Source of the DNA: an uncultured Nitrospira sp.
Lineage (GTDB): Bacteria; Nitrospirota; Nitrospiria; Nitrospirales; UBA8639
Direction of reading: 5' to 3'
Length of the DNA: 21,504 nt
Assembly: GCA_902500695.1 (NCBI GenBank)
Contig: CABVRQ010000014.1
Location: 28,716 to 50,219 of the forward strand
The translations under genes were made by a program, and so were the position numbers. Below the pieces are notes generated by a model that did no database searches, had not been told where the DNA came from, and saw only the letters and a list, made by a program, of their open reading frames with translations. Of the stretch, positions 1 to 7,429 are shown one piece after another (position 1 is the stretch's first letter; every line of letters starts with the position of its first letter).

Positions 1-1538
1 AACCGCAGTTCCTCCTGCTGTCCCGGAAGGGCCCACAATAACAGGGGCGCGATAAGAACAGACGCGGCAATACAGGCTAATTCGCCCCATGCCGTGATAC
101 GCCACCAGATCCACCGAAGCACCAACACCACGCCCATTCCCGCCCCAAGCAACAAACTGATTTGCCAGGCAGTTTGAATAGATGACAACCACGGAAGAAT
201 GCAAAGTGCAATCAACAGAATCAACAGATTACTCGCACGTGCGACCCAGACCAGTGCACGTTGGGAAGGTGCGCGCTTGAGCCAGCCTTCACAAATAAAC
301 CGGCGATAAATATCATTAGTCCAATAGGACGCTCCCCAATTCAAATGCGTATCGACGGTGGAGGCCAAGGCCGCCAACATCCCGACGACCATCAACCCTT
401 TAATTCCTGGCGGTAACAGTTCATGAATGCCTTGCACAAAGGTAAATTCGCGATCCGCAATGAATTGGGAGCCGATGATTTCCGGGGGTGGCGGAAACAC
501 CACAAGCAATCCCAAAGCCAAGGGCAACCAGATCAAACTCCGAAGCAGCACTTGAGCCACGGTAAACACCACGGCAGCGACCCGCGCATCGTGGTCGCTG
601 CGGCAAGCCATGGATCGTTGAGCCAAATACCCCGTCCCATCCGCATTCATTTGGAAGAGCCATTGAAACCCATAGACCAACAAAACCAGCATGGTCGCAT
701 CCCTGGCACCGAAAGGGGTAAAAGCCAGAATCTCATTCCCCGTCAGGGGATACCCAACCGAAACCGAAAACTGATTCTGAATGTATTGAGACAAGGACGC
801 TAAGCCACCCACGTGGTCCACCACCACCCACGCAAAGGCACCGCTGGCGACGATGCCGATTCCAAATTGCACCAAATCGGTGGCAACCACACTCCGTAGC
901 CCACCGGTGGTGGAATACAACACCGTCACAGACACAATAGCCCCGATCGACAAAAGATTATTGGCGGAACGCACCCACACATTGTCCGCTTCCAACCCGC
1001 CTACGGTAAAGGGGACACCCCCCCATTTCACGATATGAACGAACACGTCAAACAGGCCGGAGGGAAGCCACTGGTCCCAGAGAAGGAAGGGTTCCGCGAG
1101 GCGAGTGGCCGCCAACAGCACCATCGCTAACACTGTACAATTGACGATCGTACCGAAATAAATGGCTTTGATGCCCCGAAGCGCCGATGCCGCACCGTGG
1201 CCATATCGTATTTCTGTCAGCTCGGCATCGGTGAGCACCCCAACCCGACGCCAACTCGGAGCCAGGAGAAACCCCATCAAGAGAAAAGCCAAGGCAAAAA
1301 TCCATAAACGCCACAGCGCAAAAATGCCAGCCGTGGCTACCAGTCCCGTGACCAACAAGGGCGTGTCAGCGGCAAATTGCGTAGCCGCCATGCTTAAGCC
1401 CGCTTTCCAGCCGGGAAGACTGCGTCCCGCCAGAAAATATTCTTCCAAATTTTGTGAAGCGACCGCCCGTTCCCGAAACCCCGCTTGCAGGGCATAGAGA
1501 ATAAAAGCTGCAAGAATCGCCCAATCCCAACCAGTCAT
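1..1538 (-). CDS. Sodium:solute symporter (SSF family), C-terminus cut by window edge
   Basis: An open frame of 512 codons runs from the ATG at 1538 to the left edge without a stop, so the C-terminus is missing. It should be a multi-pass inner-membrane protein that uses the sodium gradient to import a small solute; the substrate cannot be read from sequence. Family signs are the early segment EEYFLAGRSLPGWKAGLSM (about residues 32-50) followed by ATQFAADTP, the mid-protein QRSMACRSDHDAR cytoplasmic segment, and the later helix-plus-loop ALASTVDTHLNWGASYWTND. Hydrophobic stretches alternate along the whole length, as expected for the 13-TM SSF fold. The start is the first ATG after a short gap from the upstream membrane-protein gene (stop at 1590), though no strong ribosome binding site is visible. 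It is probably the last known gene of a minus-strand cluster. Family is confident, substrate unknown. Confidence 0.9.
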   Translation of the reverse strand, partial: MTGWDWAILAAFILYALQAGFRERAVASQNLEEYFLAGRSLPGWKAGLSMAATQFAADTPLLVTGLVATAGIFALWRLWIFALAFLLMGFLLAPSWRRVGVLTDAELTEIRYGHGAASALRGIKAIYFGTIVNCTVLAMVLLAATRLAEPFLLWDQWLPSGLFDVFVHIVKWGGVPFTVGGLEADNVWVRSANNLLSIGAIVSVTVLYSTTGGLRSVVATDLVQFGIGIVASGAFAWVVVDHVGGLASLSQYIQNQFSVSVGYPLTGNEILAFTPFGARDATMLVLLVYGFQWLFQMNADGTGYLAQRSMACRSDHDARVAAVVFTVAQVLLRSLIWLPLALGLLVVFPPPPEIIGSQFIADREFTFVQGIHELLPPGIKGLMVVGMLAALASTVDTHLNWGASYWTNDIYRRFICEGWLKRAPSQRALVWVARASNLLILLIALCILPWLSSIQTAWQISLLLGAGMGVVLVLRWIWWRITAWGELACIAASVLIAPLLLWALPGQQEELR

Positions 1539-1589
1539 AGTTTTTGGCTCATCAGGATTGGGTGTTCTGTGAAGAAAGATGCATTCGGC

Positions 1590-2057
1590 CTATTGAACAA
1601 AGTTTCCGAATTTCCAGCCAATCACCGGCAACATTAATCCACCAACCACAAGAACAAACCCAAGCCCCATCACACTCCATCCGACGAGCATAGCCCGATC
1701 CCCTAAAATGACCGGCGTCTCGGCCCGGAATCCCATTCCCGATGGAGGCCACTGCTGCGTCACACAAATCCTTGATCCGATATACATGACATACGCCCCC
1801 ATTCCTACCGCCGGCATACCAGCCAGCATTGTCGCAACAAGAACCCACATCCCGACTTGGTGTCCCATCGCATCGATGGATGGGAATTCCGGCTTGGTCA
1901 CCTGCGAGAGATACTCCATCGTGAAATAGACCAGAGCCCCACCAAAAATGATCAGCGTGACAAGCATCACCAGCAGGACCGGGCTCTTGAAAGACTTCAT
2001 CATATTTGAGAGTTCAGCGGGGGATCCGTTAACTTCCATAATGTTTGTTTGCGACAT
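1590..2057 (-). CDS. Conserved-looking membrane protein with three TM helices, unknown function
   Basis: This 155-residue protein has three clear hydrophobic helices (about residues 26-48, 69-93 and 122-147). A polar loop after TM2 holds one cysteine (C98) and a WPPSG turn. I do not recognise the family. It lies 51 bp upstream of the symporter gene on the same strand, so it may be an accessory subunit or small partner of that transporter; this is inference from position only. The start overlaps the 3' end of the upstream AIG2-like gene by 58 bp. The ATG at 2057 has a modest GAGGG upstream; later in-frame ATGs (2039, 2003, 2000) have no better site, so I keep the long form, although the ATGs at 2003/2000 would nearly remove the overlap. 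Low charge and regular helix spacing support a real gene. Confidence 0.72.
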   Translation of the reverse strand: MSQTNIMEVNGSPAELSNMMKSFKSPVLLVMLVTLIIFGGALVYFTMEYLSQVTKPEFPSIDAMGHQVGMWVLVATMLAGMPAVGMGAYVMYIGSRICVTQQWPPSGMGFRAETPVILGDRAMLVGWSVMGLGFVLVVGGLMLPVIGWKFGNFVQ

Positions 2058-2494
2058 TCCTGTAAGCCCTCTGATGTAATCGCTTCATAAAACAGGCGAC
2101 AACGACTCACGTATCCATCCAAATGGACTTGGCTAAACCACTCCATCTGCCACAGTTCTGAAGAAAGCAGATGTTGCTGTTCCAGGGGTACAACATAGGC
2201 ATGGGACGTCATTTTAGAGCCATCAGACCGGTAGACCTCAACTAATTCCCTCCGATAGATGGGGTCTTCAAATCTGTCCAAGAGCTCCCAAACCTGGTGG
2301 CTCAATCCGGTATACACACGACCCTGGGTCAGCGCCCCTTCTCGAACAACCATTCCAGGATAAATACGGTCAGAAAAACGAAGCTGCGCGAAACCTGGAG
2401 CTTCCGCCTTCACCCAAGACAACACCAATCCAGTCACGGCTTCCATTACCTCAGGAAATTGTAACGTCCCATAGGTAAACAAGGCATCACTCAT
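2000..2494 (-). CDS. AIG2-like / gamma-glutamylcyclotransferase-fold protein
   Basis: A 164-residue cytoplasmic protein of the gamma-glutamylcyclotransferase (GGCT/AIG2) fold. These enzymes release 5-oxoproline from gamma-glutamyl amino acids or gamma-glutamylamines by intramolecular cyclisation. The N-terminal YGTL signature (residues 8-11) forms the substrate-binding cavity. LLDRFEDPIYRRELVEV (71-87) carries the expected catalytic glutamate at about E76. Length fits the family (about 120-170 residues). The start ATG at 2494 has a GGAG seven bases upstream. The C-terminal 19 codons overlap the next gene in another frame. The actual substrate is unknown; many bacterial AIG2-like proteins are uncharacterised. 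It sits 104 bp downstream of the MFS gene on the same strand and may be cotranscribed with it. Confidence 0.87.
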   Translation of the reverse strand: MSDALFTYGTLQFPEVMEAVTGLVLSWVKAEAPGFAQLRFSDRIYPGMVVREGALTQGRVYTGLSHQVWELLDRFEDPIYRRELVEVYRSDGSKMTSHAYVVPLEQQHLLSSELWQMEWFSQVHLDGYVSRCRLFYEAITSEGLQECRKQTLWKLTDPPLNSQI

Positions 2495-2598
2495 CTCATG
2501 GCTCCAATCGAATGATCTCTGATGATCGGTCTTAAGAAGGGATTACTTATACAGGGGACACATTAAACTCCATGACAATCTTTACTCAACAAGAACCT

Positions 2599-3903
2599 TT
2601 ATTGTCGACGGATCGCTTCGTGTCGTCGTCCAAGCCATATAGCGATGACAAGCCAAAGACTCGCGATGGGCAATGCGGCAAATGCCATGTGTGACAAGCT
2701 CATCCCCCAGCCATGGAAAACTGAGACAATCCCTGTCCCGGTCATATCGGCTCCGCGATGGACGACCGTATCGATCACGTTTTTCGCCTGGTATTTTTCC
2801 TCGCGGGGGACGACAGTAAAAAGAGTTTCTCGTGTCGGCTTGGTAATGGAAAATTCCCCGGCCCGCCGCAGCACACCAAGCCCAATCAAGACCGGCAGGA
2901 CTGTTACCAAACCAAACACCCCAAATCCAACTAATGATACCATGGGCATCACGGCCAACATGATCACGACACCAAACCGGGTCAACAACCATCCTGTTGC
3001 AAAAAACTGGAGGGTGAACGCTAAGACATTGATCCCCAGATCCACAGATGCGAACAATTGCATACGATCTTCCGAACGGGGCATCAATTGGGGAATTAAT
3101 ATGGTTTGCTGCGAATACAAAAATGTCGACAGAATTGAATAACACATGAGATAGAGGGCAATGCCCTTCAAATAGGGCGAGCGAACAATCCTCACAACCC
3201 CTATCCACAAACTGGGAGGAATGGCCTCAGAATTCTTGATTGAAGAAAGATGGCGGTTTCCCAGATCAACACCATGATGAGAGTGATACCATTTCAGCAA
3301 TGCCAACATGCATCCCACCGCGATCAATAAGAATATTGCCGACACCAATAATAATCCCGAAACCCCGACACCTTTTACCGCCATTGCCGTGATAAACGGG
3401 CCTGTCATAGCACCAAGGCTCCCACCTGCGGAAATACAGCCAAAGAGCCGAAGGGCGGCGTTAGTGGAAAACACATCGGCCATAAAACTCCAAAACACCG
3501 ACACGACGAATAAATTAAACACACTCAACCACACGAAAAAAATCGGCCCAAAGGCTTGCAACCCGAATCCACTTTTCAACGCCACAAAAAATACCAAAAG
3601 ATTTAGGATAAAAAAGGCATAAACCGTGGGCAGTAATCGACGAATGGTGAAATGCCCCGCGACCCAGCCAAACATGGGGATCACGGCTAGCATCGTCACA
3701 AACACAACTGAGAACAGCCACGGGAGATTATGGGCTCCGGAGAGAACTCCCATTTCATCCCGAACGGGGCGAAGGATGTAGTAGGCCGCCAGCACACAAA
3801 AAAAATAGGCAAACGACCAGATCAGCGCAGGGAGTTCGTCCCGTTCAACAGGCACTATCCGGCTGATCAACCGATGAAGAAACTGGTTAGAAGATTCCGC
3901 CAT
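2599..3903 (-). CDS. MFS / ATP:ADP translocase-like membrane transporter
   Basis: A 434-residue protein with about 12 predicted membrane helices. It resembles the branch of the major facilitator superfamily related to plastid and rickettsial nucleotide (ATP/ADP) translocases, found in many free-living bacteria with unknown substrate. Diagnostic segments are AYYILRPVRDEMG (residues 40-52) after TM1 and the charged loop KPTRETLFTVVPREEKYQAK (about 355-374) followed by NVIDTVVHRGAD. Cytoplasmic N-terminal residues ELPALIWSFAYFF lead into TM1 as in this family. Full length with both ends intact. No strong ribosome binding site precedes the ATG at 3903, but no better in-frame start is near. It is the first gene of a minus-strand cluster with the AIG2-like, three-TM and SSF genes. 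Nucleotide transport should not be assumed: free-living members have not generally been shown to exchange ATP. Confidence 0.9.
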   Translation of the reverse strand: MAESSNQFLHRLISRIVPVERDELPALIWSFAYFFCVLAAYYILRPVRDEMGVLSGAHNLPWLFSVVFVTMLAVIPMFGWVAGHFTIRRLLPTVYAFFILNLLVFFVALKSGFGLQAFGPIFFVWLSVFNLFVVSVFWSFMADVFSTNAALRLFGCISAGGSLGAMTGPFITAMAVKGVGVSGLLLVSAIFLLIAVGCMLALLKWYHSHHGVDLGNRHLSSIKNSEAIPPSLWIGVVRIVRSPYLKGIALYLMCYSILSTFLYSQQTILIPQLMPRSEDRMQLFASVDLGINVLAFTLQFFATGWLLTRFGVVIMLAVMPMVSLVGFGVFGLVTVLPVLIGLGVLRRAGEFSITKPTRETLFTVVPREEKYQAKNVIDTVVHRGADMTGTGIVSVFHGWGMSLSHMAFAALPIASLWLVIAIWLGRRHEAIRRQ

Positions 3904-4133
3904 TGTGTAGAGAGTCGCCTTGGTGACTATACCTGAGGCGGATTGATGGGTACATTAAGACGAATGCCGTCCTTAGGGGATTCAGATTTCGCACCTCATG
4001 TCGCCCAAGCATACCTTTCCGATACCCATAAATAGATTTCCAGGCAAAAGGAAATGGACTTAAGAGGGAGAGGAACCGGAGTGATCGAAATGGTTGGGAG
4101 GTGAAGTCCCTAGAGTTCGAAAAAACCCAAAGA

Positions 4134-4544
4134 TTACCGTTGGTCGGAAAGGGAGATGGACAGGAGGTGAGTTATTCTAGGGTGATCAAGGATGGCTTGC
4201 ACATGCGCCAGAAGCTCCTCCTGGTCTTCGGGTCGATCAACTCGCTGATGAATGACGCATGCCAACGTATTCAACGCGGCGTGCAGCGTTTCAGATGATG
4301 CGGGAGATGGAGAAAAGCCGAGGTGTCCTAACGAGCCAAAGCAAGGCTCAGGATTGGTACTCGAATTGTCCGGCCATTCCTTCTGTGATGCCAGAAAGAA
4401 ATGACAAGGCTGTTTTTGTAGCTCAGCCAGCATGTGCTCAAGATCACTCAGGATAAGGTCAAAATGCTCTGTCTGACATTCATCAGACAACGCATCAACA
4501 TAGATATCTTCTCGACCCCTGCTAAAAGCCCCCAACAGAGTCAT
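4134..4544 (-). CDS. Weak hypothetical ORF in a gene-poor stretch
   Basis: A 136-codon open frame with no family that I recognise. The predicted protein looks partly helical (about residues 28-53 and 87-121) with a proline/serine-rich middle, and is acidic with three cysteines. There is no ribosome binding site before the ATG at 4544. A second minus-strand frame of 60 codons with a GTG start (4704 to 4522) overlaps its start by 23 bp. That frame has a purine-rich GGTAGGT just before its GTG, so the two could be one frameshifted gene of about 190 codons, or a decayed gene. Nothing flanks it on the same strand within 230 bp downstream except the unrelated MFS gene. Possible but not secure. Confidence 0.33.
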   Translation of the reverse strand: MTLLGAFSRGREDIYVDALSDECQTEHFDLILSDLEHMLAELQKQPCHFFLASQKEWPDNSSTNPEPCFGSLGHLGFSPSPASSETLHAALNTLACVIHQRVDRPEDQEELLAHVQAILDHPRITHLLSISLSDQR

Positions 4545-5299
4545 CTATGAAAGCAAACTGCTGACAAAAGGTATCCCGCAAGGCGTGTGGCTGTGATGAG
4601 TCCATCCCGACTACGCCGTTGTGGGACAGGCCCTGATTCGGCTCGGACACTTCCCTATACTCGAGAACTCCTTGTCGACATTCTTCGAGACGATTAATGA
4701 ACACACCTACCGTCCCTGACTCTCACTCCTTACCTATTTGTGCAATTTGAGCTCACATGTGGAGATTCTAGGGCCGGAACCCCACTTGAATCGAGACCTA
4801 AGGACCATCTGCCAACTTAACGGGAAGCACTACTCAATCTAGAGAACGCATTGCGACAGGAATAACTAGAGCGGATCACTGAGGACGAACCATCTTCCTG
4901 CGATAGTCAAGTCTTTAACGTAGAAACTTCCAACGGCACAAGTCAACCAAGATACCCTCCCAAATCTTCAAAAATTGAAGCCTACCCCTAAGACCAACCG
5001 TAAAAATGAGTCCATCGACTCCAGCACTATAGAAACCCAGGGAGGGCGATTCGCGAAAATTCCTACTCGCCAACCGTTCTATCCTAATACATCTAAGGAT
5101 TAGCCCGGCCTTGCTTCACTCTAAATCTCATAGGAAGTCGGCAACGATTCCCCTGTCTCTTCTTCCCGATTCATGAATCACCTAAACAAAATTTTTTGTC
5201 GCAACCTCATCACTATTGAGTTCTCTCACCTTTCATAAGATAATGGGCTTTCCCGTCACGTATACTTTTGTACCTTCACCTCAAGGGGGAGAGATCCAC
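4545..5299. other. Gene-poor intergenic stretch
   Basis: About 750 bp between the weak minus-strand ORF and the plus-strand HTTM cassette. Apart from the 60-codon frame at 4522-4704, I see no coding region with a ribosome binding site, no tRNA-like fold and no tandem repeat. Stops are frequent in all frames. It could hold decayed coding sequence plus the promoter of the downstream cassette near its right end, but I cannot point to convincing -35/-10 boxes. Confidence 0.45.
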
Positions 5300-5341
5300 A
5301 TGAATTCCACGGTCAATACCTCGCGAGGAAGGCTTTCGTGA
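5300..5341 (+). CDS. Possible 13-codon leader mini-ORF overlapping the next start codon
   Basis: An ATG at 5300 opens a 13-residue frame (MNSTVNTSRGRLS). It ends in TGA at 5339-5341, so that GTGA contains both the GTG start of the next gene and this stop. A good Shine-Dalgarno stretch, AAGGGGGAGAG (5283-5293), lies six bases before the ATG. The AGGAAGG (5326-5332) that serves the next gene lies inside the mini-ORF. This geometry would allow translational coupling: ribosomes ending at TGA could restart at GTG. There is no amino-acid run typical of an attenuation peptide. It may be chance, since such short frames are common. Confidence 0.32.
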   Translation: MNSTVNTSRGRLS

Positions 5342-5934
5342 GTAAGCGGACCATCACCCTCATTCTTGTTGTGTACTTGACCATCATTTGGGCGGCAGTC
5401 ATATTTCGCATCGATTACTTTCCACTAACTTGGGTACCCATGTATAGCGTATACGAGCCCAGCGAAACCATTTCAGTCAAAGTTTGGGACAAAGACAAAT
5501 ATCGAAAAGGTCTCAAAGTCACTTATCGGGACGGATCAACCGGTTACGTATCCCATAAGGATCTAAATATTCCCAAACCGAATTTTCGACGATTATATTA
5601 TTCGAGAATGTTTGGCACCGCCCCCCCCAAGCATAAACAGGGAAATATTGAATTGGGGACGATGAACCAATGGGTCCGCGGATTAGAGGAAGATGAGCCT
5701 CGGTTTGAGGTTGATTGGGAATGGCGAATGTTTTGGACTCTCAACAAAACATTAGGGCATGAACCATCCGACCCTAAATTTATCATTCGGATAGAGGCCG
5801 ACCATCAGAAACGTGTGTATCGAAAGAAAGATTTACTGCGAAAGGACCTCATCAACGTTCAAATTGACACTCGACAAGCCTTGATCGAATGGCATGACGA
5901 ATGGCTGCCAAGGTGGGAACATGGCATTCTGTAA
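5338..5934 (+). CDS. Membrane-anchored protein of unknown family, first gene of HTTM/DUF393 cassette
   Basis: A 198-residue protein that I do not recognise. One N-terminal hydrophobic helix (about residues 5-23) is followed by a conserved-looking aromatic segment RIDYFPLTWVPMYSVYEP (24-41) and then a soluble region rich in charged and aromatic residues, with no cysteine. The hydrophobic start and following polar domain suggest an inner-membrane anchor with the bulk outside the cytoplasm, although the topology is not certain. The GTG start at 5338 is chosen because AGGAAGG lies five bases upstream. The 3' end overlaps the HTTM gene by 14 bp, which indicates co-translation and a linked role. 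No enzymatic motif is visible. It is possibly a dedicated partner of the HTTM protein. Confidence 0.85.
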   Translation: MSKRTITLILVVYLTIIWAAVIFRIDYFPLTWVPMYSVYEPSETISVKVWDKDKYRKGLKVTYRDGSTGYVSHKDLNIPKPNFRRLYYSRMFGTAPPKHKQGNIELGTMNQWVRGLEEDEPRFEVDWEWRMFWTLNKTLGHEPSDPKFIIRIEADHQKRVYRKKDLLRKDLINVQIDTRQALIEWHDEWLPRWEHGIL

Positions 5935-6880
5935 CCTCATCAGCCGTGGCTGGAATCAATTTTTCTTTAGAGGATTTTCGGGAGAAAGCCTTGGTCTGTT
6001 GCGGCTGTATATTGGATGCGGGCTACTGTTTTTCCACACCTATCAATTCGCCACAGTCCTGACTCTCAACCCGACCGGCTCCAGAAATTATTTCCTGGAC
6101 CCCATTTGGTATTTCCATCTGCTTGGGATTCAATACCATATCCCTGCCCTGTCGTTTATCGTCTATGCACTCCTGATGAGCGCCACGGTCGGTATGATCA
6201 TGGGGAAATGGACCCGGACATCAATTCTTGTCGTTATCCTCGGTATTTTTTATTTAAAGGGGGTGAGAGACAGCTTTAGCGGCGACGTCCATCATCGCTA
6301 CATCATTCCCATGCAAATGCTTTTCCTATTTCTGCTCTCCAGATGCGGAGAAGTCCATTCTCGTGACTCACACCATGGCACACACCCTCCCGTCAAGGAA
6401 TGGGAGGCCAGTTGGCCCATCAAAATGATGCAACTCTATGTCGCTCTATTTTATTTTTGGAGTGTCATTGCCAAAGTGAGGGTCAGCGGATGGGAATGGT
6501 TTTCCGGCGAAGGCCGAATCCAGGAGGTGCTGATCAAACGCTCTGTCCGATGGGGCATGACAGGCGAAGGGGAACTTGTCAAAAACAGCTTAAGCTTTGA
6601 GCTGGCGCAACGCCCAGACCTTATTCAGATTTTCTCCCATCTGGTGCTTGCGTTCGAACTCGGGTTCCCATTGATCCTCTTCATTAAATCGGTCAAGCTG
6701 CGGGCCCTCTTTCTGTCCGGCGTCATTGTTTTCCACATTTCCTCCTTTATCCTCATGGATGTCAATTTTTTGTTAATCCCGTTTGTCTATCTCATTTTTT
6801 TCGATCTTGTTCCCATCCATCAATGGCTCCAAGTCCATGCATGGGGACTCTTCAAACGTCGGCCTTCCATGGCTGGTTAG
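5921..6880 (+). CDS. HTTM-domain multi-pass membrane protein (vitamin K-dependent carboxylase-like fold)
   Basis: A 319-residue polytopic membrane protein with an HTTM-type layout. It opens with an amphipathic segment (GFSGESLGLLRLYIGCGLLF) and has repeated long helices. A polar loop near the middle contains SFSGDVHHRY, followed by a helix with ALFYFWSVIAKVRVSGWEW, where a tryptophan-rich loop follows the helix. HTTM proteins share the membrane domain of vitamin K-dependent gamma-glutamyl carboxylase; most bacterial members have no assigned reaction. The start is placed at the ATG at 5921 (AAGGTGGG seven bases upstream) rather than the upstream in-frame start at 5894. It overlaps the preceding gene by 14 bp and is followed 114 bp later by a DUF393 gene; HTTM and DUF393 domains are known to occur next to each other or fused. 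The domain assignment is from pattern, not a search. Confidence 0.82.
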   Translation: MAFCNLISRGWNQFFFRGFSGESLGLLRLYIGCGLLFFHTYQFATVLTLNPTGSRNYFLDPIWYFHLLGIQYHIPALSFIVYALLMSATVGMIMGKWTRTSILVVILGIFYLKGVRDSFSGDVHHRYIIPMQMLFLFLLSRCGEVHSRDSHHGTHPPVKEWEASWPIKMMQLYVALFYFWSVIAKVRVSGWEWFSGEGRIQEVLIKRSVRWGMTGEGELVKNSLSFELAQRPDLIQIFSHLVLAFELGFPLILFIKSVKLRALFLSGVIVFHISSFILMDVNFLLIPFVYLIFFDLVPIHQWLQVHAWGLFKRRPSMAG

Positions 6881-6914
6881 GCTCTACCGCCTTAGAAAAC
6901 CTATATGAGTCTCA

Positions 6915-6930
6915 TGTACTATAATATAAG
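6915..6930 (+). promoter_or_regulatory. Possible -10 element before the DUF393 gene
   Basis: A perfect TATAAT at 6920-6925 stands in the 114-bp gap between the HTTM gene and the DUF393 gene, inside an A/T-rich patch. No good -35 box is found 16-18 bases upstream, so the case for an internal promoter is weak. A small hairpin, TGCCG-ACTGAC-CGGCA, lies about 20 bases further on. Confidence 0.22.
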
Positions 6931-6994
6931 GAAAGTTATTCATTGCCGACTGACCGGCACAAAGTAAAATGCGATCAGAGAAAAGGGCAGGTAC

Positions 6995-7429
6995 GTGAAA
7001 CAGGGATCTCTAGTCCAATCTCATGAATGGGGCCAGCACGAGAAGGTGATTGTCTTTGACGGGGTGTGTAATTTTTGCAATGGGTTTGTCAATTTTGTCC
7101 TCAAGCGGGATTCCAGAGGATTATTTAAATTCGGAACCCTTCAATCCCAACCTGCCCAAGCCATTCTCACTCAGCTACACCTTTCGACCCAGGATTATGA
7201 AACCTTTTTACTGCTGGAACACGGGAACGTCTTCACAAAATCCACTGCTGCCCTCAAAATTCTTCGCTGCCTACCCGGGGCTTGGCCCTGGCTATATGCC
7301 TTCATCATTATTCCCCGGCCTCTTCGGGATATGGTGTACGGTTTCATCGCCCGGCATCGCTATCAATGGATGGGGAAATCGGACACGTGCCGTGTGCCTA
7401 CTCCCACAGAACGAGCCAGATTTATTTAG
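6995..7429 (+). CDS. DCC-family thiol-disulfide oxidoreductase-like protein (DUF393, YuxK-like)
   Basis: A 144-residue protein of the DCC family (DUF393). The hallmark FDGVCNFCNGFVNFVLKRD lies at about residues 21-39, giving the D-x-x-C-x-x-C pattern with D22, C25 and C28. C-terminal family features are the segment KSTAALKILRCLPGAWPWL and the closing region with YGFIARHRYQW and a final cysteine in SDTCRVP. Members are predicted thioredoxin-fold redox proteins, but the physiological substrate is not established. The GTG start at 6995 has GGGCAGG just upstream. It is the third gene of the HTTM cassette. Its TAG stop (7427-7429) overlaps the 3' end of the convergent phosphoesterase gene by 8 bp. 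It may handle disulfides for the HTTM partner; that is inference. Confidence 0.92.
   Translation: MKQGSLVQSHEWGQHEKVIVFDGVCNFCNGFVNFVLKRDSRGLFKFGTLQSQPAQAILTQLHLSTQDYETFLLLEHGNVFTKSTAALKILRCLPGAWPWLYAFIIIPRPLRDMVYGFIARHRYQWMGKSDTCRVPTPTERARFI

Noticed and set aside
423..803. Plus-strand 126-codon frame
   Set aside because: Lies antisense to the SSF symporter gene, whose protein has clear family motifs; a shadow frame with low-complexity translation.
2582..3208. Minus-strand 208-codon frame, and a 165-codon plus-strand frame at 2645-3142
   Set aside because: Both overlap the MFS transporter gene throughout and read as its shadows.
4090..4140. tRNA-like GAGTTCGAAAA element
   Set aside because: The T-loop-like string has no matching acceptor or anticodon stem around it.
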